From the NCBI RefSeq assembly GCF_003315135.1, contig NZ_QNRK01000028.1, positions 30,715-94,714 on the forward strand: a stretch of DNA of 64,000 nt, given 5' to 3'. Origin of the DNA: Roseiarcus fermentans (GTDB lineage: Bacteria; Pseudomonadota; Alphaproteobacteria; Rhizobiales; Beijerinckiaceae). Below, in pieces: positions 8,381 to 17,885 of this stretch (position 1 is the stretch's first letter; every line of letters starts with the position of its first letter). A model generated the notes under the pieces. That model was not told where the DNA came from and did not search any database. It saw nothing but the letters and a program-made list of their open reading frames with translations. Made by a program: the position numbers and the translations under genes.

Positions 8381-9583
8381 ATGAGCGCTGAGCAAGTGAG
8401 CGGTTTGTCACCGTCTGGACGAGCGCCGCTTGTTTCGCGCGCCGCGGCGTTGCTGGCCGGAGATTGGCGCTACGTTCCCATCGCGACCGCAATCGTCTTG
8501 ATCTGGGCCTTCTTCGCCCTTCAAAACCCGGCCTATCTGACGCCTCGCAATCTCTCGAATCTCTGCCTGCAAAGCGTCGTCACCGGCTTGCTTGCGCTGG
8601 GACTCGTACCGGTCTTGCTTGTCGGCCAGATCGACATGTCGGTTGCAGCCATGAGCGCGGTTGCAGCAACCATCACCGGGCAATTGCTGCTCGTGGAGCG
8701 GGTCTCGGTCTGGCTTGCGATCGCCGCGGGCGTTCTGTTCGGGGGCTGCGTCGGATTTCTTCAGGCCCGCTGGATCACCTGGACCGGCACGCCGGCATTC
8801 CTCGTGACGTTCGGCGTGTCGCTGGCTCTCGCCGCGCTTCAGTTGCATCTCTTGCCGGTAACGGGACAAATCAATCTCTACGGAACCGACATCGTCGTAT
8901 TGGCCGGAGCCTATCTCCCTGCGGGTTTGAGCTGGGCCCTCGTGATCTTCGCCGTCCTCGCCTTCGCAGCGTTTCGGCTGTCGGCGTTCGTGGAATCCCG
9001 CGACGCAGGCCTGGAGGCGAGCGTGCGCAGCGTCGTACTGCCGACCTTTCTTGTCATGGTCGGCCTCGCCGTTGTCGTCGGAGCGCTCAACATGCACAAC
9101 GGCGTGCCGATCGCTCTGCTGCTGTTCGTCGTGCCGATCATCGTACTCGTCTACATCGGCTCGCACACGAAATTTGGTCTTTACCTGTACGCAACCGGCG
9201 GTAACCCAAGCGCCGTCGCGCGCGCCGGCATCGACGTCGACCGCATTCGAATCGCGGCCTTCGTAATTTGCGGCATGTTCGCGGCTTTCGGGGGCATCGT
9301 CGGCGCTTCCCGCCTTCTCGGGGTGTCTGCACAGTCCTCGGGTATGGGAACGCTGCTCCTCGAGGCGATTACCGCCGCAGTCGTCGGGGGCACCAGTCTC
9401 TTCGGCGGCCGCGGCTCGCCCTGGTCGGCGCTCTTTGGCGCTCTGGCGATCACCAGCATTTCGAACGGCATCGACCTGCTCGGACTCGGAACGGAAGTGA
9501 AGCTCGCAACCCAAGGCCTGGTCCTGGTGCTCGCGACTTCGGTGGATTCGGTGGCCAACAAATTCGCCAACGATGCGCGGTGA
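8381..9583 (+). CDS. Sugar ABC transporter permease, longer XylH-like form (importer 2)
   Basis: Inner-membrane permease of 400 aa, longer than the usual ~320, as in XylH-like members. Family motifs are QIDMSVAAMSAVAA early and VVGGTSLFGGRGSP late, with ten or more hydrophobic segments. ATG 8381 follows GGGAG by 6 bases. It is the first gene of the second importer, directly behind a promoter and operator-like palindrome. The order permease, binding protein, ATPase, permease is unusual, because the two permease subunits are not adjacent. Confidence 0.9.
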   Translation: MSAEQVSGLSPSGRAPLVSRAAALLAGDWRYVPIATAIVLIWAFFALQNPAYLTPRNLSNLCLQSVVTGLLALGLVPVLLVGQIDMSVAAMSAVAATITGQLLLVERVSVWLAIAAGVLFGGCVGFLQARWITWTGTPAFLVTFGVSLALAALQLHLLPVTGQINLYGTDIVVLAGAYLPAGLSWALVIFAVLAFAAFRLSAFVESRDAGLEASVRSVVLPTFLVMVGLAVVVGALNMHNGVPIALLLFVVPIIVLVYIGSHTKFGLYLYATGGNPSAVARAGIDVDRIRIAAFVICGMFAAFGGIVGASRLLGVSAQSSGMGTLLLEAITAAVVGGTSLFGGRGSPWSALFGALAITSISNGIDLLGLGTEVKLATQGLVLVLATSVDSVANKFANDAR

Positions 9584-9670
9584 TCCCTCAAAGCGAGAGC
9601 GTTGAGGAAGCAAAAATAACGTGCAGGGGCCCAGTTGAAACCGGGAGTCCCGGCTGAACAGGAGGAACTG

Positions 9671-10762
9671 ATGACGCGACTGACGAAGGCTTTGGCGGCG
9701 GCGTTCACGGCGAGTTGTATGGCGGCGGCTCCAGCGCTCGCGACGGACTCGGATCCGTCCCTCACCGGAACAGTCTATTTCATGCTGCCGAACTTCACGA
9801 CAGTTCGGTTCGTGCAAAAGGATGGGCCAGATTTTGTCGCGGCGATGAAGAAGTACGCGCCAAACGTGAAGGTCGAACTGGTCAACGGGGAAAGTAATCC
9901 CGGAGAGCAGCAGGCGCAGGCCGAGGCCGCCATTACCGGCGGAGCCAAGGCGATCGTCTTGACGGCGGCGGACCCGTCTCTCGCCAGTTCGATCCTGTTC
10001 GCCGCGGACAAGGCCAAGGTTCCGTTGATCGCTTACGAGCATGAGGCGAGCGGCGGCCCTCTGACCTACTACACGGGCTTTGGAGCGCTCAAAGCAGGCC
10101 AGGCGCAGGGCAAGAACGCCGTCGCCGCCCTCTCCGACGGCAATGCCACCCCAGTCGCACGTCTCTACGGCAACACGGGCGACTTCTGGCAGCGCGCCAC
10201 CAAGCAAGGGCAGGACGAAATGCTTGATCCGCTGATCAAGGCAGGCAAGATCAAGATTGTCTGTGAGGATTACGTGCCGAACTGGAACCCTTCCGAAGCG
10301 CAACGCATTATTGAACAATGCCTGACGAAGACGAACGGCGCCATTTCGGCAATCGTGGCCTCCAACGACGGCACCGCCGAAGGCGCTCTCGCGGCATTGG
10401 TATCGCAGGGGTTGGCCGGCAAAGTGAAAATTCTTGGCGGCTGCGACGCCAATGTCACGACATTGCAGAATATCCTGCTTGGCCTGCAAAATGGAACTGT
10501 CTTGAAGGACTATTCAACGCTCGCTGACGATGCCGCCCGACTTGTTGTCGCCGCGCTGCAGAACAAGAAGCCGGAAGACGGAGTGGTCAACGGTGAATTC
10601 GACAACGGCTTCGCGAAGGTTCCGGCCTCCTTCGCCGATGTCACGATGATCGACAAGTCCAATGTCGGCGACGTCGTCAAGGCTGGCGTTTGGTCCTGGA
10701 AGGACATTTGCGCCGGGCCGGCCGCGAAGACGCCGGAGTGCGCCGCCCATGCGTCGGACTAA
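9671..10762 (+). CDS. Sugar ABC transporter substrate-binding protein (importer 2)
   Basis: Periplasmic binding protein, 363 aa. The signal peptide has a hydrophobic core (LAAAFTASCMAAA) and cleavage after ALA before TDSDPS. The mature part fits Peripla_BP_4 (AKAIVLTAADPS, AIVASNDGTAEG). ATG 9671 has AGGAGG 5-10 bases upstream. It shares little visible sequence with the binding proteins at 2552 and 12905, so the three probably recognise different ligands or anomers. Confidence 0.9.
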   Translation: MTRLTKALAAAFTASCMAAAPALATDSDPSLTGTVYFMLPNFTTVRFVQKDGPDFVAAMKKYAPNVKVELVNGESNPGEQQAQAEAAITGGAKAIVLTAADPSLASSILFAADKAKVPLIAYEHEASGGPLTYYTGFGALKAGQAQGKNAVAALSDGNATPVARLYGNTGDFWQRATKQGQDEMLDPLIKAGKIKIVCEDYVPNWNPSEAQRIIEQCLTKTNGAISAIVASNDGTAEGALAALVSQGLAGKVKILGGCDANVTTLQNILLGLQNGTVLKDYSTLADDAARLVVAALQNKKPEDGVVNGEFDNGFAKVPASFADVTMIDKSNVGDVVKAGVWSWKDICAGPAAKTPECAAHASD

Positions 10763-10832
10763 CCAGCAGACCAGCGTTGTTCAGCGCTTACATTGATCTT
10801 GGCTCGATTTGGGCGGCTACGGAGTGATGGCG

Positions 10833-11684
10833 ATGGACGGGAGGGAGTTACGGCGGGACGCTGCTGCCCCGGTCGACGCCGACAATGCGCCGCTCATGCA
10901 GCTGAGGGGAATCTCCAAGCACTTTGGCGGCGTGACGGCGCTCGACCGGATCGAACTGAAACTCTTTCCAAGCGAAATCGTCGCAATCGTCGGCGACAAC
11001 GGGGCGGGCAAATCGACGTTGATCAAGGCGATATCGGGCAACCAGCCGCCTGATTCGGGCACTTTCCTCTTCAATGGCAAGCTGGTCGAAATCAGAACGC
11101 CACAAGATGCGAGCCGTGTCGGCATCGAAACAGTCTATCAAGATCTCGCCTTGTGCGACAACCTCGACACGGTCCAGAATCTGTTCCTCGGAAACGAGAA
11201 GATCACCTCACTGCGGTCCGGGCGACGACTCAATCATGCCCTCATGGAGAGCACTGCGCGAGAAGCCTTGCGCGATATCGGAGTGGCGACGATCCGCTCT
11301 CTTCGCAGTCCGGTCGGCCGCCTCTCCGGCGGCCAGAGACAGGGCATCGCCATTTGTCGCTGCATCCTTCGCGATCCCAGGGTGGTGCTTCTCGATGAGC
11401 CGACTGCGGCGCTCGGGGTGGAACAGCGCCAAGGAGTCGTCCGCCTGATAAAGCGACTGAAATCGGAGAGCCGCTCGGTCATCGTGATCTCGCACGACCT
11501 TCATGACGTTGTTCTCGAGGTCGCCGACCGCATCGTCGTTTTGCGCCTGGGACGCAAAGTGGCGGAATTTCAGCGAACGGGCATCAACGCTTCCGATCTC
11601 GTCGCCGCCATTACTGGCGTACAGCACTTTGCCCGGGGAGACGTCCGCAGCGACACTTCAGCAAATCGGATGGCGAGAGAATGA
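10833..11684 (+). CDS. Sugar ABC transporter ATP-binding protein, single domain (importer 2)
   Basis: One ABC domain only, 283 aa, as in FrcA-like fructose or xylose systems rather than the double RbsA type. It has Walker A GDNGAGKST, signature RLSGGQRQG and Walker B VVLLDEPTAALG, followed by the SHDL switch. Two copies would pair with the two permeases. ATG 10833 is preferred because GGAG ends 8 bases upstream; TTG 10809 and ATG 10827 are in frame but have no well-spaced ribosome-binding site. Confidence 0.9.
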   Translation: MDGRELRRDAAAPVDADNAPLMQLRGISKHFGGVTALDRIELKLFPSEIVAIVGDNGAGKSTLIKAISGNQPPDSGTFLFNGKLVEIRTPQDASRVGIETVYQDLALCDNLDTVQNLFLGNEKITSLRSGRRLNHALMESTAREALRDIGVATIRSLRSPVGRLSGGQRQGIAICRCILRDPRVVLLDEPTAALGVEQRQGVVRLIKRLKSESRSVIVISHDLHDVVLEVADRIVVLRLGRKVAEFQRTGINASDLVAAITGVQHFARGDVRSDTSANRMARE

Positions 11685-11853
11685 CCGGGGCGGAGGGCTT
11701 TCGGCAGATCGATCCGATGCAAGGTCCGCGGGTTCACACCCTCGTGCCGCGGTCATCGCCTCAGGAACACAACGCGTGCGACGGCTTGACGTCCTATCGC
11801 CGCGCCGCCAAGCTGTGTTTGTCAACATTAACGACACAGTTGGGGAGGACATC

Positions 11854-12798
11854 TTGAGGCTGGGGCGGTTCTCGGCCATTTGGGTCGCAACGGCAATTCT
11901 GTTGGGGGTGAGCCCATTTATCGCTTCTGGCAGTCTTTCTCAGGCAGCGATCTTCTCGATGCTGCCATTTGCCGCGATTCTGGCGCTCGTTGCCGTCGGG
12001 CAGACCCTGGTCGTACAGCAGCGCGGTCTTGATCTTTCGATCCCCGGCGCGATTTCTTTGTGCGCTCTTCTCGTCACCAAATTCCCAAACCAGTCGGACG
12101 CTCTGGTCCCGGTCGCAATCGCCCTCACCCTGTTTGGCGGCGCCGTCGTCGGGCTCGTCAATGGGCTCACAGTTGCGCTGTTCGGGGTCGCGCCGTTCGT
12201 CGCCACGCTCGGCGTCAACGCGCTGCTGCTGGGCTTTGTGCAATGGTATTCCGGCGGCTCGCCGACCGGCGCCGCGGGCGCGCTCAATCAATGGGCGCTC
12301 GCGACGACCGCTGGCTTGCCCAATACCGTTGTCCTGACGGTCGTCTTGATCGCGATTGCCCAGGCCATGCTTTTGTTGACGGTCAGCGGCCGGCGGTTCG
12401 AGGCTGTCGGAGACAATCCCGATGCGGCGCTTGCGGCCGGCATCCGTGTCTTGCGCTATCAAGTCGGCTCTTATGTTTTGGCCGGGGTTTGCTACGCGAT
12501 CGCGGCCATCCTGCTTGCGGCCTTCTTGAAGACTCCCGGCGTGTTCATCGGAGACACCTATCTTCTGCCGTCGGTTGCCGCGGTCGTACTGGGCGGCACG
12601 GCGCTGACAGGAGGCGTCGGCAATGTCGGGGCGAGCGCGATCGCGGCCCTGTTCCTTACACAACTCGGCCAGTTGGTTCTGTCGATCGGCGCGCCCACCG
12701 CTGTGCAACTCCTCATTCAGAGCGGGGCGATCGCGGTCGGCATGGGACTTCGCGAGATGAATCAGAGTTTCTTGTTGCGATGGCTGCGACCGGGGTGA
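11854..12798 (+). CDS. Sugar ABC transporter permease, RbsC type (importer 2, second subunit)
   Basis: Permease of 314 aa with RGLDLSIPGAISL and AVVLGGTALTGGVGN signatures and about ten membrane segments. TTG 11854 is chosen as start because GGGGAGGAC lies directly upstream and the hydrophobic N-terminus begins here (LRLGRFSAIW). The frame is open to 11503, but this would overlap the ATPase and add a non-hydrophobic, unlikely tail. The ~170-bp gap before it shows no other gene. Confidence 0.85.
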   Translation: MRLGRFSAIWVATAILLGVSPFIASGSLSQAAIFSMLPFAAILALVAVGQTLVVQQRGLDLSIPGAISLCALLVTKFPNQSDALVPVAIALTLFGGAVVGLVNGLTVALFGVAPFVATLGVNALLLGFVQWYSGGSPTGAAGALNQWALATTAGLPNTVVLTVVLIAIAQAMLLLTVSGRRFEAVGDNPDAALAAGIRVLRYQVGSYVLAGVCYAIAAILLAAFLKTPGVFIGDTYLLPSVAAVVLGGTALTGGVGNVGASAIAALFLTQLGQLVLSIGAPTAVQLLIQSGAIAVGMGLREMNQSFLLRWLRPG

Positions 12799-12904
12799 GC
12801 GCGTCACGCGGATGCCTGCGCAGCAGGCGACGGATCTTCGTTAGGGGCTGGATATGACCCGGCGCCTCGGGAAGGTAACTCAGAAAAAAGGAAGGGAGCG
12901 TTCG

Positions 12905-14065
12905 ATGATGGATGAAATTGCAGGAGGTCGTACGACCGGAAGGGCGGGGGCAATCGGCCTGCGTCTTCGATCGTCTGTTGCTGCGGCGGTTCTGGCGCTC
13001 GGCCTTGCGCCGACCGGAGCCGCATGGTCGCAAGACAAGATGATGGCCACGGTCGGTCGAGTCGGAAACGTCGACGAACTCGTGACCATGGACAAGGTCT
13101 GCGGCACAAAGCCGATTCGCGTCGCCCTGGTCGACGGTTTCGGCGGCAATTCATGGCGGCGCATAACCCGCGCCGAATATGAAGACGAGGCGAAGAAGTG
13201 TCCCAACATCAAAGAGGTCCTCTACGCCGACGGGCAGAACAATCCCCAGAAGACCATTTCGGACATCCAGAGCCTCGTCGCCCAGGGCGTGGAGGCGATC
13301 GTGGTGTTCCCTGACGCAGGGCCCGCCATGCTGCCGGCTATTCGCGCGGCCCACAAAGCAGGCGTTGCGATCGTCGCCTACACCGCGTCGCCGGGCGGAA
13401 AGCCGGGAGTCGATTATCTCGACTTCGTCGCGCCCAATACGCCGAGCGACGGCTCCACTTGGGCGAAATGGGTCGCAAAGACCCTGAACGGTCAAGGAAA
13501 GGTTGTCTTTCTGGGCGGCACTCCGGGCAACCTGCAAAGCCAGGCCGAACTCGAGGGAATCAAGAAGGTTTTTGCCGACTTTCCGAAGATCGAACTGCTC
13601 GGCGGCGGACCGGTGGATACCAACTGGGACCCGGCGGAGACGCAGAAGGTCGTGTCGGGCCTGCTCACACGTTATCCGCAGATCGACGCGATCATTTCTG
13701 ATTACGGCGGGGGTTCCGTCGGCGGCATCCGCGCCTTCATCAACGCCAAGCACCCCCTCGTGCCGTGGGCGGCCAACGACGCCAACGAGTTCGCCTGCCT
13801 GTGGCAGGAAAACAAGGCGGCCAATCCCAACTATCAGATGATGACGGTCAGTTCGCGCACATGGCTGGTTCGCGTCGCTCTGCGCAAGGCGGTCGCAAAA
13901 GCCGAGGGTGTCGACGATCCGGAGCCCTCGATCGTCAATCAGCCGATCGTCGAGGATTCGACCGATCCGAAGTTGCCGCCGAAGTGCGATTCGAGCCTGC
14001 CGCCGGACGCGATCTTCTCTTCGCAACTGCCCCCGGACAAACTGAAGGCGGTTTTCGCGCAGTAA
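12905..14065 (+). CDS. Sugar ABC transporter substrate-binding protein (importer 3)
   Basis: Periplasmic binding protein, 386 aa, Peripla_BP_4 type. The N-region is long (about 22 residues with several Arg) before the hydrophobic core AAAVLALGLAPTGAAW; cleavage is likely at WS|QDK. The mature protein has VALVDGFGGNSWRR, VFPDAGPAM and IISDYGGGSVGG. GGAAGGGAG lies 6-14 bases before ATG 12905; a second ATG at 12908 is equally possible. It pairs with the ATPase-permease fusion immediately downstream. Confidence 0.9.
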   Translation: MMDEIAGGRTTGRAGAIGLRLRSSVAAAVLALGLAPTGAAWSQDKMMATVGRVGNVDELVTMDKVCGTKPIRVALVDGFGGNSWRRITRAEYEDEAKKCPNIKEVLYADGQNNPQKTISDIQSLVAQGVEAIVVFPDAGPAMLPAIRAAHKAGVAIVAYTASPGGKPGVDYLDFVAPNTPSDGSTWAKWVAKTLNGQGKVVFLGGTPGNLQSQAELEGIKKVFADFPKIELLGGGPVDTNWDPAETQKVVSGLLTRYPQIDAIISDYGGGSVGGIRAFINAKHPLVPWAANDANEFACLWQENKAANPNYQMMTVSSRTWLVRVALRKAVAKAEGVDDPEPSIVNQPIVEDSTDPKLPPKCDSSLPPDAIFSSQLPPDKLKAVFAQ

Positions 14066-14123
14066 CGGATGAGGGTCATGGCGGCCTCTCCTGGAGACGC
14101 CGCCGTGTCTCGAATTCGAACCG

Positions 14124-16700
14124 ATGAGGATGGGGCCACGCGTGCACGGTGGGATGTCGCAACCCGGGGCAGGGCAGGATCAGGACGACGGCGTTGCGCC
14201 CGAACGCGCGGCGCCTTCCGTCACGTTGCGCCTGAGTAAGGTCACCAAGCGCTTTTCGGGCGTTGTCGCCCTGAAGAATGTGTCGTTCGAAAGCCTGGCC
14301 GGAGAGGTGCACGCGCTCGTCGGGGAGAACGGGGCCGGAAAGTCGACCTTGATGGGCGTAGCGGCTGGCGACGTCGTTCCGGACGCTGGCGCGGTCGAGA
14401 TCAACGGCGCGATGGTCGAGGTTTTCTCCTCGGCAAATTCCACACAGCGTGGTTTGGCGCTTGTCCACCAACACCCGGCTTTGTTGCCGGATTTGACAGT
14501 CGCCGAAAACTTGATCCTGGCGATGCCGTCGGCGGTTCGGTCCCAGATCCGCGGTCGCGCCGCCTGGGTGCGCGAGCGACTATCGCAATGGGACGCCGAG
14601 TTTTCGCCCAACGCGCGCATCAAAAGCCTGTCGATGTCCGAACAGCACCTCGTCGAGCTGATCAAAGCGACATCCTTCAATCCGCGGGTGCTCGTTCTCG
14701 ACGAACCAACCGAACACATGGATCGCGACGGAATCGAGCTTCTGTTTCGCAGGATTCGAGCGACAACGGCCGCCGGCTGCACCGTGATCTACATTTCGCA
14801 TCGGATCCACGAGGTCAAGGCGATCGCAGACCGGGTGACCGTCCTGAGGGACGGCGAGATCCGCGGCACGTTCAACGTTACGGATCTCGACGTTCAGCAG
14901 ATCGTCAATCTCGTGGTCGGGCGCACGCTTCAATCCGCCTTTCCGCCCAAGGCCGCGATGATCGACGCCGAGGCCGAGCCGGTGCTTGCCGTCGATAGGC
15001 TGTCGGGCGCCGGATTCAACGCGGTCACGCTCCATGCCCGGCGCGGCGAGATCATTGGGCTCGCCGGGATCGAGGGCAATGGCCAGCGCGAGTTTTTGCG
15101 GGCGCTCGCTGGCCTCGTCCCGTCCTCGGGGCAGGTCCGGGTCAATGGCGAGACGCGCAATGTCTCGAGCCCGGCGGAGTCTCGCCGGGCTGCGCTCGTG
15201 TATGTGCCCCGCGAGCGCCATCGCGAGGCGCTCATGCTGTCGCTTTCGGTGGGAAAGAATATCGGGCTGATCGCGCTTGCCCGGAACGCGATCTTTGGCG
15301 TGATCGATCGCCGTCGTGAGCTCGCGGAGATCAACAACCAGGTTGCGGCTCTGTCGATCAAGACTCCACGACTCGAGACGCAGATCCAGAATTTATCCGG
15401 CGGCAATCAGCAAAAGGTGGTGATTGCAAGGTGCCTCATGGACCAGCCGGCGGTCTTGCTCGCTGACGAGCCGTCTCAAGGGGTCGACGCCGGCGCCCGC
15501 TTCGAGATCTACACGATTCTTCGCGCCGCCGCCTCGGGCGGCCGCGGCGTGGTCATTGCGTCGGCCGACGCGATGGAACTCGAGGGCTTGTGCGACCGCG
15601 TCCTGATTTTTTCGCGCGGCTCGGTGATCGCGGAGCTGTCGGGCGCGGAGGTGGTCGAACGAAACATTACCGAAGCGGCGCTGACGGCGACGGCGCTGCG
15701 CACCCGCGGCGCCGCCGCGCGGCGAGCGTCTCCTCTCATGAGCTTCCTCCAGGGAGACTATGCGCCGAGCCTCGTTTTGCTCGTGGCGATTTTGGCGCTC
15801 GGCGCCTTCGCTTCGTTCATCAGCCCGTACTACCTGACCAGCCGCAATTTCTCCAACATGCTGACGCTCCTGACCGCGACGACCTTTGTCTCGCTCGGAC
15901 AACTGGTCATCCTCCTGGTCGGAGCAATCGACCTTTCGGTCGGGCCGCTGACCGGGCTCGTGGTGGTGGTCGCGTCATTCCTGGTCAACGACGGCGTATC
16001 CGTACCGTCCATTGTCGGGGGCTTTCTGCTGTCGCTCCTCGTCGCCGCCGCGGTCGGGTGCACAAACTGGTTTCTCACTCGCCGGGCTCGGATTACGCCG
16101 GTCATCGCGACCCTGACGACGTATATGGGACTGCAGGGCGTCTCTCTGCTCCTGCGCCCGGTTCCTGACGGTCTGTTCAATTCGGACGTCGCCGCCGTGA
16201 TCGAGAGCCATATCGGTTTCGTGCCGGTCGCCTTCCTCGCCTGCGTGGCTCTTGCTGCGCTGCTCGAATATGGCTTGCGCCGCAGCCGCTGGGGCCTGAC
16301 GCTGCGTGCCGTTGGGTCGGGCGAGGCAAACGCCCGCCGGGTCGGCGTCAATGTCGGCCTGACCTATTTCGGCGCTTTTCTTCTCTGTTCGCTGCTCACT
16401 TACCTCGGTGGCGTGATGCTGATGGCGCAGATCGGCGTCGGCGACCCGACCGCCGGAGTCAATTACACGCTGGCGAGCATCACGGCGGTGGTTCTGGGCG
16501 GCGCCAGCCTGTTCGGCGGCCGAGGCTCTTTCGTCGGCGCCCTGTTGGGAGCGACCCTGATCCAGCAAATCATCAACGTGACCACCTTCGTTCGGCTTTC
16601 TCCCGCCTGGCAGTACTGGCTGCTGGGAATCCTAACCCTCGTCGCCGCGATTCTGTACTCGCGCCTGGGCGTCCAGCGACGGACGACCAGCGGCTCCTGA
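14124..16700 (+). CDS. Sugar ABC transporter fusion: RbsA-type double ATPase joined to RbsC-type permease (importer 3)
   Basis: 858 aa, the sum of two usual subunits. Residues ~30-530 form a double ATPase: GENGAGKST, VLVLDEPTEHMD, then LSGGNQQKVVIARC and LLADEPSQGVD. Residues ~540-855 form a permease: GAIDLSVGPLTGL, AVVLGGASLFGGRGS and about ten membrane segments. There is no stop, frameshift or ribosome-binding site between the halves, and the linker (TRGAAARRASPLMSFLQG) is short, so the fusion looks real. It would assemble as a homodimer with the binding protein encoded upstream. The start is uncertain: ATG 14124 or 14154. Confidence 0.92.
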   Translation: MRMGPRVHGGMSQPGAGQDQDDGVAPERAAPSVTLRLSKVTKRFSGVVALKNVSFESLAGEVHALVGENGAGKSTLMGVAAGDVVPDAGAVEINGAMVEVFSSANSTQRGLALVHQHPALLPDLTVAENLILAMPSAVRSQIRGRAAWVRERLSQWDAEFSPNARIKSLSMSEQHLVELIKATSFNPRVLVLDEPTEHMDRDGIELLFRRIRATTAAGCTVIYISHRIHEVKAIADRVTVLRDGEIRGTFNVTDLDVQQIVNLVVGRTLQSAFPPKAAMIDAEAEPVLAVDRLSGAGFNAVTLHARRGEIIGLAGIEGNGQREFLRALAGLVPSSGQVRVNGETRNVSSPAESRRAALVYVPRERHREALMLSLSVGKNIGLIALARNAIFGVIDRRRELAEINNQVAALSIKTPRLETQIQNLSGGNQQKVVIARCLMDQPAVLLADEPSQGVDAGARFEIYTILRAAASGGRGVVIASADAMELEGLCDRVLIFSRGSVIAELSGAEVVERNITEAALTATALRTRGAAARRASPLMSFLQGDYAPSLVLLVAILALGAFASFISPYYLTSRNFSNMLTLLTATTFVSLGQLVILLVGAIDLSVGPLTGLVVVVASFLVNDGVSVPSIVGGFLLSLLVAAAVGCTNWFLTRRARITPVIATLTTYMGLQGVSLLLRPVPDGLFNSDVAAVIESHIGFVPVAFLACVALAALLEYGLRRSRWGLTLRAVGSGEANARRVGVNVGLTYFGAFLLCSLLTYLGGVMLMAQIGVGDPTAGVNYTLASITAVVLGGASLFGGRGSFVGALLGATLIQQIINVTTFVRLSPAWQYWLLGILTLVAAILYSRLGVQRRTTSGS

Positions 16701-16750
16701 TCTCGCTGGATCCAGACGAGCAGTCGCTCTTTAGGAGTTGCAGACCCCCG

Positions 16751-17827
16751 ATGCGCGTTTTCGGTTCTCCCCACCGCTACTACCAAGGTCCCGGCGTTTT
16801 CGACGAACTGGGTCCGATCATCGCTCCGTTCGGACCGCGTCCCCTGATTGTCGTCGACGCCTTGATGCTGGAAGCTCTCCGTGACCGACTTGAAGCGACG
16901 CTCGGGCGCGCCTCCGTGACGGCCATCGTCAAACCGTTCTCCGGCGAGATCACCTATGCCGCGATCGACGATCTGATCGCCGAGCTCGGGGGCGCAGTTC
17001 CAACTGCGGCCGTCGGCATTGGCGGGGGCAAGTCGCTCGACGCCGCAAAGGCGGTTGCGCTCAAACTCGGCCTTCCGGTGGTGACGGTCCCGACAATCGC
17101 CTCGAACGACAGCCCCACGTCATCCGTCATCGCAATGTACGACGCGTCCCACTCCTTGATTTCCGTGGACAAAATGCCGCGCAGTCCGGAGGCGGTGGTC
17201 GTCGACACCGCCATCATCGCAAGAGCCCCTGCCCGACTGCTTCGGGCGGGCATCGGAGACGCCGTCGCCAAGAAGTTTGAAGCGGAGGGTTGCCTTCGGG
17301 GAACCGGAAAGACTCCTTTCGGCACACGTCCCCTTCACACGGCGATGGTCATCGCCGACGCCTGTTACCAGACGCTTCGGGCTCACGCTGTCGATGCGCT
17401 CGCCGCCGTCGAACGGCAGCGGGTCGACGATGCCCTCGAAAGGGTCGTCGAAGCGACGATTCTGATGAGCGGGCTCGGGTTCGAGAACGGCGGGCTCTCC
17501 CTTGCCCATTCCATGACGCGGGGTCTCGTCAACGCCCGGGGCGCCCGCGACGCCATCCATGGGGATCAGGTCGCCTACGGCCTCCTTGTCCAGCTCGCGT
17601 TCGAGAACCGGCCGGACGACTTTCTCCGCGATCTTCTCGGATTCTATCGCGCAATCGGACTTCCGTCTTCGCTCACGCGACTCGGCATGGATCGCCCGAC
17701 GGACGAGGAGGTGGCCGAGATCGCGCGCCTGACCATGACTGCGCCGCATCTCGCCAACGTGACCCCGACGGCGACCGAGAGCGGTATTGGGGAAGCTGTT
17801 CGTCGCGTCGAACGTTTGGCGGCTTGA
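16751..17827 (+). CDS. gldA: Iron-containing alcohol dehydrogenase, glycerol dehydrogenase-like
   Basis: 358 aa, the usual GldA length, with NAD-binding GIGGGKSLDAAKA near residue 92. The three metal-ligand positions are conserved: Asp in GIGDAVAKKFEAE, His in LSLAHSMTRG and His in AIHGDQVAYG. GldA oxidises glycerol to dihydroxyacetone, but relatives act on other vicinal diols and hydroxyketones. Here it sits between a sugar importer and a transketolase pair, so a polyol or ketose role is likely and glycerol is not certain. It converges with the TetR gene 58 bp downstream. Confidence 0.85.
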   Translation: MRVFGSPHRYYQGPGVFDELGPIIAPFGPRPLIVVDALMLEALRDRLEATLGRASVTAIVKPFSGEITYAAIDDLIAELGGAVPTAAVGIGGGKSLDAAKAVALKLGLPVVTVPTIASNDSPTSSVIAMYDASHSLISVDKMPRSPEAVVVDTAIIARAPARLLRAGIGDAVAKKFEAEGCLRGTGKTPFGTRPLHTAMVIADACYQTLRAHAVDALAAVERQRVDDALERVVEATILMSGLGFENGGLSLAHSMTRGLVNARGARDAIHGDQVAYGLLVQLAFENRPDDFLRDLLGFYRAIGLPSSLTRLGMDRPTDEEVAEIARLTMTAPHLANVTPTATESGIGEAVRRVERLAA

Positions 17828-17885
17828 ACGACCGCTCACCCGGATCGCGACGATTGCCCGAGAGTGGGTCCGCAGGCCGGGTGTT

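Noticed and set aside
8408..10489. A 693-codon minus-strand frame opposite the importer 2 genes
   Set aside because: The + strand carries clear permease and binding-protein motifs; the antisense product has none.
12814..12828. GCCTGC-GCA-GCAGGC inverted repeat before importer 3
   Set aside because: It has no similarity to the TetR motif and no promoter elements nearby; in such GC-rich DNA it may be chance.
16718..16729. GAGCAGTCGCTC before gldA as a fifth TetR site
   Set aside because: Palindromic, but it lacks the conserved centre and the length of the motif.
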